In this document: positions 11,403 through 22,856 of the stretch, piece by piece
Numbering within the stretch: the first letter of the stretch is position 1
Layout: each line of letters begins with the position of its first letter
Source: Cliona cf. orientalis
Taxonomy: Eukaryota; Porifera; Demospongiae; Clionaida; Clionaidae
DNA: 64,000 nucleotides
Reading direction: 5' to 3'
NCBI GenBank assembly: GCA_963930775.1
Contig: OZ005693.1
Span: 1,922,001 to 1,986,000, forward strand
The notes under the pieces: model-generated
What the model was told of the DNA's origin: nothing
What the model saw: only the letters and a program-made list of their open reading frames with translations
Databases searched by the model: none
Made by a program: the position numbers and the translations under genes

Positions 11403-12092
11403 AATAGTTGATAACCGTGAGAGGGTTTCACGCATGGGAATAGGATTTTGCACTCCATTTTGTCAGGCTGAGTGTAAAATCCATACACATTGCACTGTTC
11501 GAGGTTCACTCGACCCTTTACCGAACCTTGTGATGATAATTATGTTGCCAATGATTTGTCCCCGCGACTATAGTACTTATGATCACGTACTGTACTGCGC
11601 ACGCGCATCAGATGAGGTAGAAAGTTTGCATAGCTCACTAGCTGTTTGCAAATAAAGAGCTGTAAGGATGCTAAAACATCAATTATAGATAACAAAGAAA
11701 GTTTATATACATGCATAGCTCACTAGCTCTGCAAACAAAACACTGTACCCCACCAGCTGTTATTAGGTCAAGACAAGGACCTATAGCCATTGCACAAATG
11801 CAATACTTACCAATTGAGCTTGTAGTTTGCTTTCAAATGATTTGTTAAGCTGGGACCATAATAATATTATTATAACAGGATCAGTTTAATGTAATAATTA
11901 TTATACACAATGTATAATGTAACATTGTTGTCATAAGCATTGTATACTATAAGCTTAGCTACTGTATTCCCCAAGGCTATAAATGCAAAAGATACCAAAG
12001 GTGTTCGCAGAACTAAAGTACTACCTTTCTAATTATCTAGAGTATTATACCGATATTGCTACTAATCATTATCTGAACATTTCGCTGTTAAA
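11403..12092. promoter_or_regulatory. Spacer and probable promoter of intact beta-helix gene
   Basis: No gene is seen here. The sequence is AT-rich. The last 100 bases before the start codon at 12093 are equivalent in position to the upstream region of the minus-strand paralogues. No TATA or initiator can be singled out with confidence. Confidence 0.35.
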
Positions 12093-15000
12093 ATGTATCA
12101 CTTTATCAGCTTGATTGCCACGACATTATTGGCTGTAAATACCATATCACTGTCAGATGATCAGAATTTCCTGATCAATAGTACTTGCAGTGAAACCACT
12201 GAATGTTGGACTCTGTCTGAATTTGCAGCTAACATCAGCCAAATTCAATATAACTACTTTTCCAATGCATCAGCAGCTATTATCCTTGATCCTGGAAAAC
12301 ATATTCTCGCAGAAAACTTAACAATTTCAAGCATTATCACACTCAACCTGACGTCTAGCAGCAGCTCCTATGCAAAAGTTGTCTGTGAGAACAACACCCC
12401 ATTTCATTTCAGTGATGCTGAAAATATTTACATCTCGAGCGTGCACTTTCTTGAATGTGGTGGAAACTCAGTGGAAAATGTGACTGAATTGGTTCTCAAA
12501 GATGCAAAATTTTATGGTAACAACAGCAGTGGATCTGCACTGCAGCTGATAGAAACAACAGCTACTATTACTGACTGTGATTTCTCTTTCAATACTCGAG
12601 GAACGCTAACAAAGATCCATCTGGGTGATATAGTTATACCACAAGTTCCACATAGTGATGGAATTGATGCTTGGGTGGGAGCAGCTCTTATGGCGATCAA
12701 TGCCAGCTTGACAATCAAAAATGTTCACTTTAAGAACAACCTTGCCGATGTAGGTGGGGCTATTTTCTTGAGTGACTGCGATGCTGCAATCGACAGCAGC
12801 ACCTTTGTGAATAATCAGCAAACCAGCTCAGATGATGGTTTCAGTTTTGGATGCATAAATTCTACACTTGGACTCCCCATATGTACTGATACTCAAATAA
12901 CTGCTGGGGGTGCTCTTTTCCTAGAAAAGAGTAATGTATCAATCAGTAACAGCACACTCTGTAGAAATTCTGCATCAGCTGGTGGAGCAGTCTTTGCGAT
13001 CAATAGTGAGCTCTGTTTTAGCAGTGAGAGTTTGGTTTATGAAAACAATGCCTCAACCTATGACGGTGGAGCTATACATGCCTGGTACACGACAATAAAA
13101 ATCATTGACAGCCGATTTGACGAAAACATAGTGCAAAATTTGGATGGTGGAGCAATTTATTGTTTCTCATGCAATATTGTCATACTCAATAGCTACTTTT
13201 CTTCCAACATTGCTAACAGTGAAGGTGGTGGGCTATTTTTACTGGGTAGTAGCCTCACAATTAATGGAAGTGAATTTACCAACAATAGAGCAGATTCTCA
13301 TGGAGGAGTACTCCATATATATCACAGCAGAATCATGTTAGCTAATAATCAAATGATTTCCAATACAGCCATTACCGGTGCAGCTATGACAATTATAACC
13401 TGTGATACAATCTCAGACGGTTTTCTGAAGATTGCTAATAATTTAGAAGCTAACATCAGCACATCAGTGAATCTACTCGACAGCAGATTTCTTGTGAGGG
13501 GAAATTTCACCTTTTCCAACAATCACGGTTCTATGATGGTGTTCAGTACTAATGTAACATTTGAAGGATCGTTAGTCATATTCAGAAACAACCACCAGCC
13601 AGTTGATTCCCCTAATGAAAGAATTGGAGGCGCTATCACTCTATTTCAAAGCACTATTACCTTTTTGTCAGATGCTTGCACTTTTGAAGACAATACAGCC
13701 AAAAATGGTGGAGCAATACACTCATCTCAGAGCAAACTCTTTATTGAAGGCACAATTATGTCTGTAAATAATAGTGCCAATAAGAATGGCGGAAGTATGT
13801 ACCTTGACCAAAGTGAGTTAGTTTCTGGAAGCAGGAGTGATCTCACTATACTGAACAGCACTGCAGCTGAGAGTGGAGGAGGCATACATGCCATAAGTAC
13901 TGTCATTAAAGTGAACGCTTCCTCCAATGTTACTCTATGCAATAACTCTGCCGCAATCGGCGGTGCACTATCTCTCAAAACAAATTCAAAGGTGTACGTG
14001 ATGAAATATACGATCAATGATGATAATATTAGCCCCACATTGTATTTCATGGGAAATTCTGCCAATTACGGTGGGGCAATTTTTGTAAACGATGACACAT
14101 ACGCTGCTGATGCTTGTGCTGACTCAAACATGGAGTGTTTTTTTCAAGTTTTCACCTTGTACTACGAAGTATTCCTAAACCATGTACCGTCATTCAATCT
14201 GGATGAATTGTTTGACTTTCAAGACAATCAAGCCCACGTAAACGGATCTTCCTTATTTGGTGGTTTTCTTAACAGATGTACAATGAGTTCTTTTGTTGGT
14301 ATAGACTATGGGTATAACGGAAGTGAGTACTTTCACCAAATCTCAACTGGTGATACTTCATCAACCTCAGTTTCATCTCGTCCTGTTCAAGTATGCACAT
14401 GTGAGAATAAAAATAATCCACACTGCAATCACGTGACTCCTGCCATTGAAGTTATGAAGGGGCAAGCGTTTAATGTATCCCTAGTTGCTATTGACCAGAT
14501 GGGCAAGCCAGTCAAAGCGACAATTCGAAGTGGTCTCACCTTCAATGAAAGTGGCCTGGCAGAAGGCCAGCTAAGGTGGATAATACCTGGAGAATGCACA
14601 GAACTCACGTTCAACGTGATTTCTTCACAAAATTCAGAGAAGCTCATTCTCTATGCTTCTGATGGCCCATGCAAAGATGCAGCAGCTTCTCTGCTGACAT
14701 TGGACATTCAATTTCTCCACTGTTCCTGTCCTGTAGGCTTTCAGCCATCTGGTAATAGTATGACAAACTGTACATGTGAATGTCACGGTGATGTTGCTCC
14801 ATACGTAAGCAAATGTGACACGGAGGCTGAATCGATTTCACGATACTCTCACTCAAAAGCCTGGATCTCCAGTATTCTTCAGGATAATACCTCAGAATAT
14901 TTAATCTACCCCAATTGCCCCTATGATTACTGTAAATCAAATGAGCCTGTACTACTGAACCTTAATCATTATGACGGATCTGATGCTCAGTGTGCCTACA

Positions 15001-16679
15001 ATCGTTCTCTCCTTCTTTGTGGATCATGCAAAGCTGGTCTCAGTCTGTCACTGGGGAGCTCTCGCTGTCTAACGTGCCCCAGCTACTGGCCTGTGGTTTT
15101 TCTCATTATCACTCTGGCAGCTGCCTTAGCCGGCATTGCTTTAGTTGCTTTGCTTCTACTACTGAATCTAACCGTTGCGGTCGGCACCCTGAATGGGGTG
15201 ATATTTTACGCCAACATCATTTCAGCTAACAAGAGCATCCTTTTACCATTTTCAAGTCCGAATTTGGTGACTGTCATCATATCCTGGCTCAATCTGGATA
15301 TCGGTTTCGATACCTGTTATTTCAAAGGGATGGATGCCTATGCCAAATTGTGGCTTCAGCTGGCCTTTCTAGCTTACATGCTCCTCTTGGTAGCAGCTGT
15401 TATAATCCTTTGCTCCGCTTCTTCTAGATTCTCAAATTTCATTGGTAAGAGAGATCCAGTGGCAACTCTGGCTACGATAATTTTGCTGTCTTATGCCACA
15501 ATTCTGGAGAACACCTTTAGAGCTCTAACACCAGGAAAGTTAGTTTACCCCAACAGAACGACAGAGATAGTTTGGCTCCCTGATGCAATGATTAAGTATC
15601 TTTCTGGAGCTCACATTCCTCTTTTCATTGTAGCCATATTAATCTTAATCATTGGCCTCATTTACACAATTTTACTCTTCTCTTGGCAGTGGTTGCTTAG
15701 GTTGCCCAAGTGGAAAATTTTCAGGTGGATAAGGAATCAGCGACTGCACACTTTCATTGAAACGTACAGCATCCCGTACACCCCAAGACACCGCTACTGG
15801 ACTGGGCTACTCCTGCTAGCTCGTGCTTTTCTTTACTTGATTGCAGCTGCAAATATCTCAAATGACCCTCAACTAAGACTGACAGCAATTATCTTCATAG
15901 TCGGTAGCATAATTTTTCTAAAAAGTCTAGCAGGACACAGGCTCTACAAGGACAGCTTTATCGACATAGTAGAGATGGTTTTCTATTTCAACATCCTTGC
16001 ATTTGCCACACTGACTTGGTATGCTGTCAATAGTGAAACTCCAGTCCACTACAGTTCTATCATTGCCCATGTTTCCATCATAATCACATTGATACTCCTG
16101 GCACTTATCGTCATTTATCACTTGAATACTTACACTACTTTACTTTCGAGGATAACGGTTTATCGAAAACTGCTCAAAACTTTAACACTCCACGAGTCTC
16201 AACAACTCAGAGCAGGTACAGCACTCCCTCTGACAGGTAACAATAGTAATGAAGGTGATGGTATGGACAGGTTTAATGAGCTAATGGATGTGATGGAATG
16301 TTCCATAAGTGGCAAAGATAATCCGCAACGAAACATTAACGTTACTGCACACAGTACTAGTGATAAGCCAGCAGAGCCCACTTGTTCAACTGTTGTTGCA
16401 ATAAGTGAATCGGAAGATACCAATGATGAAATCGATAGTGCAAGGCTTAATGAACAAATGAATGTGATTGAAGGTTCTCATTGTCACTCGCTGCAAAGCA
16501 GTACCGCACACCATGACAAAAATACGATAAATCCACCTCAGGCTAATTCTTCAAGCGTTGTGATAATGAATGAATCGAATGATGTGGAGAGGTGCAAGGT
16601 TAATGAGGTAATGGAAGGGTCAGGTGATCATCAGTTGCTGCAAAATGAAACCAACAGAGCCACAGAGTTCAAATGTTGA
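12093..16679 (+). CDS. PMP-like beta-helix, multi-TM surface protein (intact)
   Basis: This is a single-exon gene of 1528 aa. A signal peptide (residues 1-20) precedes about 650 residues of right-handed beta-helix repeats with at least a dozen GGA/GGG cores (VGGAIFLSD, DGGAIYCFS, NGGAIHSSQ, YGGAIFVND). A cysteine-rich stalk follows (CTCENKNNPHCN, CTCECHGD, LCGSCKAGLSL.., CLTCPSYWP). Next come about eight or nine hydrophobic helices from WPVVFLIITLAAALAG to IIITLILLALIVIYHL. The cytoplasmic tail of about 170 aa is Ser/Thr/Asn-rich with repeated NE.M.V.EGS strings. Chlamydial-PMP-type repeats in metazoan surface proteins are known, but ligand and signalling are unknown to me. It is probably an adhesion or recognition receptor. 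Intronlessness contrasts with its neighbours. Confidence 0.85.
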   Translation: MYHFISLIATTLLAVNTISLSDDQNFLINSTCSETTECWTLSEFAANISQIQYNYFSNASAAIILDPGKHILAENLTISSIITLNLTSSSSSYAKVVCENNTPFHFSDAENIYISSVHFLECGGNSVENVTELVLKDAKFYGNNSSGSALQLIETTATITDCDFSFNTRGTLTKIHLGDIVIPQVPHSDGIDAWVGAALMAINASLTIKNVHFKNNLADVGGAIFLSDCDAAIDSSTFVNNQQTSSDDGFSFGCINSTLGLPICTDTQITAGGALFLEKSNVSISNSTLCRNSASAGGAVFAINSELCFSSESLVYENNASTYDGGAIHAWYTTIKIIDSRFDENIVQNLDGGAIYCFSCNIVILNSYFSSNIANSEGGGLFLLGSSLTINGSEFTNNRADSHGGVLHIYHSRIMLANNQMISNTAITGAAMTIITCDTISDGFLKIANNLEANISTSVNLLDSRFLVRGNFTFSNNHGSMMVFSTNVTFEGSLVIFRNNHQPVDSPNERIGGAITLFQSTITFLSDACTFEDNTAKNGGAIHSSQSKLFIEGTIMSVNNSANKNGGSMYLDQSELVSGSRSDLTILNSTAAESGGGIHAISTVIKVNASSNVTLCNNSAAIGGALSLKTNSKVYVMKYTINDDNISPTLYFMGNSANYGGAIFVNDDTYAADACADSNMECFFQVFTLYYEVFLNHVPSFNLDELFDFQDNQAHVNGSSLFGGFLNRCTMSSFVGIDYGYNGSEYFHQISTGDTSSTSVSSRPVQVCTCENKNNPHCNHVTPAIEVMKGQAFNVSLVAIDQMGKPVKATIRSGLTFNESGLAEGQLRWIIPGECTELTFNVISSQNSEKLILYASDGPCKDAAASLLTLDIQFLHCSCPVGFQPSGNSMTNCTCECHGDVAPYVSKCDTEAESISRYSHSKAWISSILQDNTSEYLIYPNCPYDYCKSNEPVLLNLNHYDGSDAQCAYNRSLLLCGSCKAGLSLSLGSSRCLTCPSYWPVVFLIITLAAALAGIALVALLLLLNLTVAVGTLNGVIFYANIISANKSILLPFSSPNLVTVIISWLNLDIGFDTCYFKGMDAYAKLWLQLAFLAYMLLLVAAVIILCSASSRFSNFIGKRDPVATLATIILLSYATILENTFRALTPGKLVYPNRTTEIVWLPDAMIKYLSGAHIPLFIVAILILIIGLIYTILLFSWQWLLRLPKWKIFRWIRNQRLHTFIETYSIPYTPRHRYWTGLLLLARAFLYLIAAANISNDPQLRLTAIIFIVGSIIFLKSLAGHRLYKDSFIDIVEMVFYFNILAFATLTWYAVNSETPVHYSSIIAHVSIIITLILLALIVIYHLNTYTTLLSRITVYRKLLKTLTLHESQQLRAGTALPLTGNNSNEGDGMDRFNELMDVMECSISGKDNPQRNINVTAHSTSDKPAEPTCSTVVAISESEDTNDEIDSARLNEQMNVIEGSHCHSLQSSTAHHDKNTINPPQANSSSVVIMNESNDVERCKVNEVMEGSGDHQLLQNETNRATEFKC

Positions 16680-17656
16680 TAAGTGAATCATGCTGCATAA
16701 ACAAGACTATTGTAACACTGCCACATAGCTACTCGATCATATCATGTTAGCTACTTATAATTATTATTAATTGCTGGTGTAGCTCAAGTAGCTAGTTAGA
16801 TCATAGATTATAGGAATATATTATCTATGGTTAGGTTTATCTAGAGTCTGTGTTGACATAGATACATGTATGTTTTCTGTTGAGTGATGATTTCTGCTAT
16901 ACAAACACCGCGGCTGAGGGAATATAAGGTTCGGTAAAGGGTCGAACGAAAACCCGTAATCGTGACCAGAACTCCGTATACTTCCGTTGTCTATTAGTAG
17001 ATCCCCAGTGCAATGTCCTTGAGGGGGAGAAGCTGAACTTGGCTGCTACCATATCATACCAGGCGCGACCCACTACTGCAGGATAGCATCAGGTAACTAC
17101 AGTTTGATTTACATTCCTACGAAACCATGACTGTGTTGCACCTTGGCACACGCACGCGAGCGCGCGTCTGTAGAAACTCCATACTTTTACACAGTGTATA
17201 GTACAGTACCATCCGGGTCTTGTCCATATAGAGCATGTTTACTAACTCTCTGTACTTTGCTTTATATACTTATTCGTTGAGTGTCACTCCTCCCTGGGCC
17301 AGCGTGCCACTCAGTGCCGCTTGCATACCGCATATTTGGCCATCCATCAGTATTAAAAATAGTTTGTACAGTCGGTGACATCCGATAGTACAGTAAAGCA
17401 GTATTAAATATAGAAGTGCCACCGGCTATAGCTAGCTACCTCGAGTCCGCTATGGTCTAGTACAGTGTGCTAGCCTAGGCGTATATACATACATCTGTAC
17501 AGTACTGTACAGAGAAAGGAAGACTGAAAGTAGAGTATATGGAGTAGTAGATCTAGAGTTTGTGCACATGTCCAAGAAAGCCTACAAGTCTGGCAGTTGA
17601 TAATATATCATCATAGTACACCCAGTCAGTCAGTGCAGCTCAGTGTATGTTGTACT
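16680..17656. other. Intergenic; possible promoter for downstream exon
   Basis: The spacer is AT-rich to about 16.9 kb, then has more CpG (GCGCGAGCGCGCG-like strings near 17155-17165). A GGTTCGGTAAAGGGTCGA string near 16930 is the reverse complement of blocks downstream of both SRCR genes, so it is a dispersed repeat. No gene is seen. Confidence 0.4.
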
Positions 17657-17906
17657 ATGGACCTTGGTTCTATCGAAGACCTACTGAGGCCTGCTTCTCT
17701 GGCTGAGAGAAAGCAGCGCCTAGGCCTGTTGAATGGCAACACGGCGCCATGTACAGCGGCGGCGGTGGCTCCATTGAACGGCTCTCCTTCGAAACCGGGC
17801 TTGGCAGCTGGCACGATAGCGACAAACCACCATAGCAGCACCACTGATGCATGTACTTCTACGGCCACTGGTAGAGTATCTACTACTGCTGCTGCTGTGG
17901 TGTCCA
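17657..17906 (+). CDS. Possible first coding exon of unrecognised gene
   Basis: ATG at 17657 opens 83 codons rich in Ala, Thr and Ser, beginning MDLGSIEDLLRPASLAERKQ, up to a strong donor (CCA|GTAAGT) at 17906/17907. I do not recognise the product. It could be the first exon of the long gene that continues at 27031. However, the phase left by this donor (1) does not match that exon (0), so an unseen exon of 3n+2 bases would be needed. A weaker donor (AGA|GTATCT) near 17876 would fit phase 0. The long antisense frame over the same bases is a shadow. Confidence 0.45.
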
Positions 17907-20900
17907 GTAAGTTTATAAATAAAACTTGAACAATGTGCAGAATTAATCGTGATGTTATGGTAGTAGCATTATGGCAATGGGAGGCTGTGAGTTGGCAGGC
18001 TGTGGCTGTTGGCACGGTCAGAAATGGCCATGGTTGCCCATGTAGGGATAGGGGAGATGTGGTCTTGTGTTGAGTCTGTCTGTGTGGTATTACATGTATA
18101 TTATACTGTGTGATGTGATGTGGACGGACATGCATGGCTAAGCTGTAGCGGAGTGGAGTGGCGTGGGGGGGAAGGGGGTGGTGGTATTGTTGAAGTGAAT
18201 GGCTTTGGTTTGATGTGTGGATCAAAAGGGTGATGCGTTTGTGAGTGTGAGAGAGAGAGAGAGAGGAGAAAGAGGAATAGATAGACAGACAGAGAGAGAG
18301 AGTAAGAGACAGAGATGGAAGTGTGCTGATTGTGTGTGTACTAGCTACCCAGGAACACACCATACTATACCCATGTCAAAGTGCAGCTGCCACCATAAAC
18401 TAACTAACTGTGTACTGGTACAATGTAGATAGAGTTGTGACATGGCTAATCCAATCAAGAGAGGAAGGGGCTGGTAGGACACCTGTTTCCCAACTCCCAA
18501 TGAAAGCATGTAGCAAATGGGCCCCAGGAATTCTTGTCCTAGTCTACACAGAAATAGATGGGGTGGTGGGCAAGGTGAATGGCCTTTGTGTGAGCCAGTG
18601 ATTATAATCGTCCAATGAGATGACTGTGAGAAAGTTGTGTTGGTGTAAGTGCAAGATGTGTAGATTGTTGCACCTACGCTGAATTGCGATAGCGCATCGG
18701 TCTACGCTATGCTCTCTCTCTCTGTATCAATTTTTCTCTCTTTCTCCTCTCTCTCTTACTCACTCTCTCTGACTGTCTCTCTCCCTCTCTCTGTCCTTCT
18801 CTTTCTCTAGCTCTTGGAGTAGCCATGTTTGGAACTCCTTATTCTGTTGGGGGAGGGGCTTTCATTGTTCACAAAATTCATGAGTTACCTTGACCTAATT
18901 TGGTGTGTGTGCTGTTTCTGCCATGCCATCCTAGCATGAATTACATAACCTCTTCTATTTATTTGCATACCTACAACTATAAAAAAATCTCTGCTACTTT
19001 GTACAACTAGAACAAAGTTAGTAAAGTTTATTTTTGCAAGTTTATATAATTTTACTGCATCTTAATGTAAGGAATGACACCTTGGTCTGTTTACAGCTAT
19101 CCAGGGACCGCTGTTGATTATAATGGCTAGAACAGTCTGTTATCGTTTCCTCCATTCGAATCGTGTTTGAAATAGCTTTAGATGTTTGTGAGGCAGGTCA
19201 GGAATCAGGTGGATTGGTGAGCTCACAGTGATGTGTTGTTCTAGGCTAGCTACTGTAGCTTACTAGGTTGAGCATTCAGCCTGATCCCCTGGCTAGGCCC
19301 TTGGTGACTGACTGTCAAAGATTGACTGCCTTGCACCTGAAAAGCACGTCACCAACTCAGGCTCTCGTGTATATAGACTGGGAGAACTAGAGTACTAGAC
19401 TCTACATCGTATGAACATTGAGCGCAAGAGTGACGACTGCCATGTACTGCATGTATAGTTTTTTGAACTATAGTCAATTGCATGCAGCTGCCGCTATGGT
19501 TGTTATGATATCTTCACGTACATGCATGTATACTGTAATGTATTTGTGTATTTGTACACATCCACCCTTGGCCCTGTGCGCACCTGCTACATACATACAT
19601 GTACATACATGCACAAGTAGTATTAATTTGGTAGATTTATGAGGGGGGTGTTGTTGGGAGGAATGATGGTGACAAACATTTTGCGTACATGTATGTGAAT
19701 CGTGCCTAGTTGGGTGGTAGGTTTTAGAAAAAAGATGTTTATTCCTGTGTTTATGTGTACAGTGACTGAGTCTGAGTGCCGTTGCTGTTTATTTTTGTAC
19801 TAGTTTGTGGTGTACCGTAGAGGCATCTCTGATACACCTGTACACATGAGCGTAAATATTTACTTACTCAATCCGATCCCCTTCCCCTTCCCCTTTGGGG
19901 GGCAGCTGCAGCAGTACATGTACATGTAGCTTGTGTACAGGTAGGTAGTCCAGTATAATGTTATAGTCAATACTGGAAGCCTATTGATAAGAGTACAGTA
20001 TGCTGGCTATACTATGTAAGAGGTTTTGTGAAAGATGAGTTCAGACTTGTGGTTTGTCACCTCCTTGACTATTTATAGATACAGAAGCCAGTATGTTGAT
20101 ATATGTGTGTATGTGTTTATGTGTGTGTGTACGCACGATCGACATTGTATTTGTAGCCATGGTGATCGGTGGATCTTGTGAGATCACAGCTGATCTGTGG
20201 CTTTCCCTTATACACCCAAACCAGCACCAATTGCTTCCCCCCTCAGCACATATGCCCCCCACCCCATCCCATCCCTCACCCCCCACAAGCTTTCCTTATT
20301 TATTTGTGTCTTTTCCTATAGTAATTATACTGCTTTGACATGGGCTGCTCTGTATTGCATAGCATACGTGATTACAGTGATTAATTGTGTTTCCCTATCT
20401 GAAATTTGTACTTCGCAATTTCCTTCTCCCATGTAAATAATTACCCATACTATAATATTTATACTAACTAGCATGTATTCTTATCCTCTGAGCAATTATG
20501 CAATAATATGACTTCATCGTCCATTCCTCGTATTTTCTGTCGTTCTCTCCCTCCCCTTCCACCACTGCTGTGCAGTAAAAAAAAAAACAATAGTTTGATA
20601 ATTTTTGCATATATAGCACCTGGGGCTATTGTTTGTTGTTACTACAGCCAGCCGTGTCGTTGTGTTGGAAAGAAAACAAACCAAACCGTACTGTGATTTC
20701 GTGTTAGAAAGTTGGTTCTTTTGCCCATCAATGAAAACATTCCGACGCATTGTAGTATTGCATCTATACACATATATATACACATAACGTTATATTGCTC
20801 TGATAAGGTTGATATGAAATGTATGTGGCATGTACATACTTATAATATTATAGATGTGCATATAAATGGGCTAGATGATAAATTTTGTGTTTATTCGAAG

Positions 20901-21130
20901 AATGTACTAACGCGCGTTTTTACCAATTTTCATTTGGCAGATAGTGCCAACTGATTCATTAGCACTTGCTGAATGGCAGATAGTTTGAGTATCACAGTTT
21001 ATTCAGAAACTGTATGCCATCAATTCCTATTATAGATGCTTCTTTTATGAGACGTATTGATATCCTAGAGACACTAGAATTGAGCTCATCTGTATTTCTA
21101 TTCCTAGCACAAGTCTGTCTCTCCCCTTTC

Positions 21131-21166
<36 letters not shown>

Positions 21167-21208
21167 CCTCTCTCCCTCCCTCCCTCAGTATGATCCTAGC
21201 TACACATT

Positions 21209-21453
21209 TGTGACCAACTGTGAGAAAAGGGACCATTAACTTGAGGACTTTTTATTCATCGTATGTAGCTTGTACTAGTGTGCATAGAGTATAACTGTAG
21301 GTGTATCTGCTCTTTGTTGGTGTCAATATGCTGATACAAGTATACTCACTATATACTACATTTGTAGAAAGCAAGTTGGACACTGTCATGATGAAAATTG
21401 ATCTTGCTTCATGCTAACATGAATGTCGGTCCCTTTTCTCATAGCAGGTCACA
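21209..21453. mobile_element. MITE, short diverged member of 22443 family
   Basis: The termini TGTGACC..(T)GTGAGAAAAGGGACC and GGTCCCTTTTCTCATAGCAG.. are inverted and match the termini of the element at 22443-22856. The interior is shorter. Flanks do not show a clean TA duplication, so it is probably older or internally deleted. Confidence 0.7.
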
Positions 21454-22254
21454 TTAAATTTAGTCAGAATTGAGAAATGCTTTGGAGAGATGTTTTGAAG
21501 ATGTCAAGTGGCGGTTTGTGATAACCAGTGACAATGTTTTATTTTTCACCTGTTTTGAAAGTAAACAGTATCGATCATCTTGGAATGTGTCAAGCTTGCA
21601 TAGTTCTTACAGTTTAGCTTGACACACATCTCATGCACTGGTACCTCTAGAAAACAATTTACATATCTGGTTATGGCCAAAAAATACTGTTGTACTACTC
21701 TACAGTAGATTTTTGTAAAGTTAGAGATGCAACTGTAGCTGTATAGGCATTGCCACGGTAGTCCCAGAACTGCAGGCACCTATGGATGATGTCTACGTAC
21801 AGTTAGAGGGCAAGAGAGAAGGGAAACGAGAGAGATGGATTACTAGGAGGAAGGGAGGGAGGGAGGGAGGGAGGGAGGGTGGGGGAGAGATCTAGAGACA
21901 ATAAAAAAATGACTGTGCCTTCCCCTTCAGGCATTCACAATCATCATGTCTACAAATATCTACAGGAATCTTAAATGGCTAAATTATTGTGTCTTGTAGT
22001 TACCTTATTGACCACGCCTAGGCATCTCACAACTAAGCCACCTAGCCGCCTAGCCCTTCTCCAGTGTTGTCGTCCGATCCAAGGTCAATAGGTTAAAGCT
22101 AACTGTGAGTACATGTACTACACATGAGTTTCCTTTTTACTGAATTGTCAATAATTGCTGGTTCTTCTGAAGGGGGAAACCAGACATGTTGGGGTGTACA
22201 CTTTTGTGAATTAATGGAAGGGAAATCAACCACAGGGGTGGGGAAATCCCTCCC

Positions 22255-22255
<1 letters not shown>

Positions 22256-22287
<32 letters not shown>
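22256..22287. repeat. Poly-C tract (32 bases) then poly-A
   Basis: An uninterrupted C run is followed by about nine A bases. It is probably length-variable and a likely site of sequencing error. Confidence 0.8.
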
Positions 22288-22289
<2 letters not shown>

Positions 22290-22442
22290 AAAAAAACACT
22301 AGCTGGTGACCGTTCTGTCTTGGGATTTACCACTAGATTGCAAGGCTCTATCATCCATGAAAAAAATTTCAAATATTTAGCATACTTTTCACTGCATGTG
22401 TATGCAAGTATGAGTAATATAAGCTCATGGCTTAGGATAATA

Positions 22443-22856
22443 TGTGACCTGCTCTGAGAAAAGGGACCACTTGGGATATTTCATAAAAATTGAATGATTG
22501 ATAGCTTTATGTGTGCTGAATCCAATGGCGCAGGTTTCCTGAAAAAATATCGATTACAAGTGGAATTATGACCATTTTTATACACACAGGTAGATATATT
22601 CGTTTTTCGGAAAATGCACATATTTAATCAAATTTTGTATTAAATTGTATGTGTCCGAGCAATTGTTTGCACCCAAGCATTACGATAGTTTACAGCAACT
22701 ACATAAACATAGCATATCAATATGAAACTAAAATTCTACATTTTTTGGTAGACTAAAATACAGAAAAATGATAAATATTTATTTTCCCCACATTTTAACT
22801 ATTATTGTAAAATGAAATTTTATCCCAAGTGGTCCCTTTTCTCAGAGCAGGTCACA
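22443..22856. mobile_element. MITE with about 34-bp perfect TIRs, TA flanks
   Basis: The left end TGTGACCTGCTCTGAGAAAA, continuing GGGACCACTTGGGA, is exactly reverse-complemented at the right end. TA dinucleotides flank both sides (22441-22442 and 22857-22858), as expected for Tc1/mariner-type insertion. The interior has no coding capacity, so this is a non-autonomous element. A shorter relative lies at 21209. Confidence 0.85.

Noticed and set aside
17626..18363. 245-codon minus-strand open frame
   Set aside because: It covers the antisense of the 17657 exon plus GA/CT repeats, is low-complexity Ser/Leu, and has no family resemblance.
18811..18890. Possible bridging exon after a CT tract (CTAG acceptor near 18810)
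   Set aside because: The acceptor is good and about 27 codons stay open, but no convincing donor follows before the stop.
22099..22309. Poly-Gly/poly-Pro frames over the poly-C tract
   Set aside because: They are produced by a homopolymer run and have no other support.
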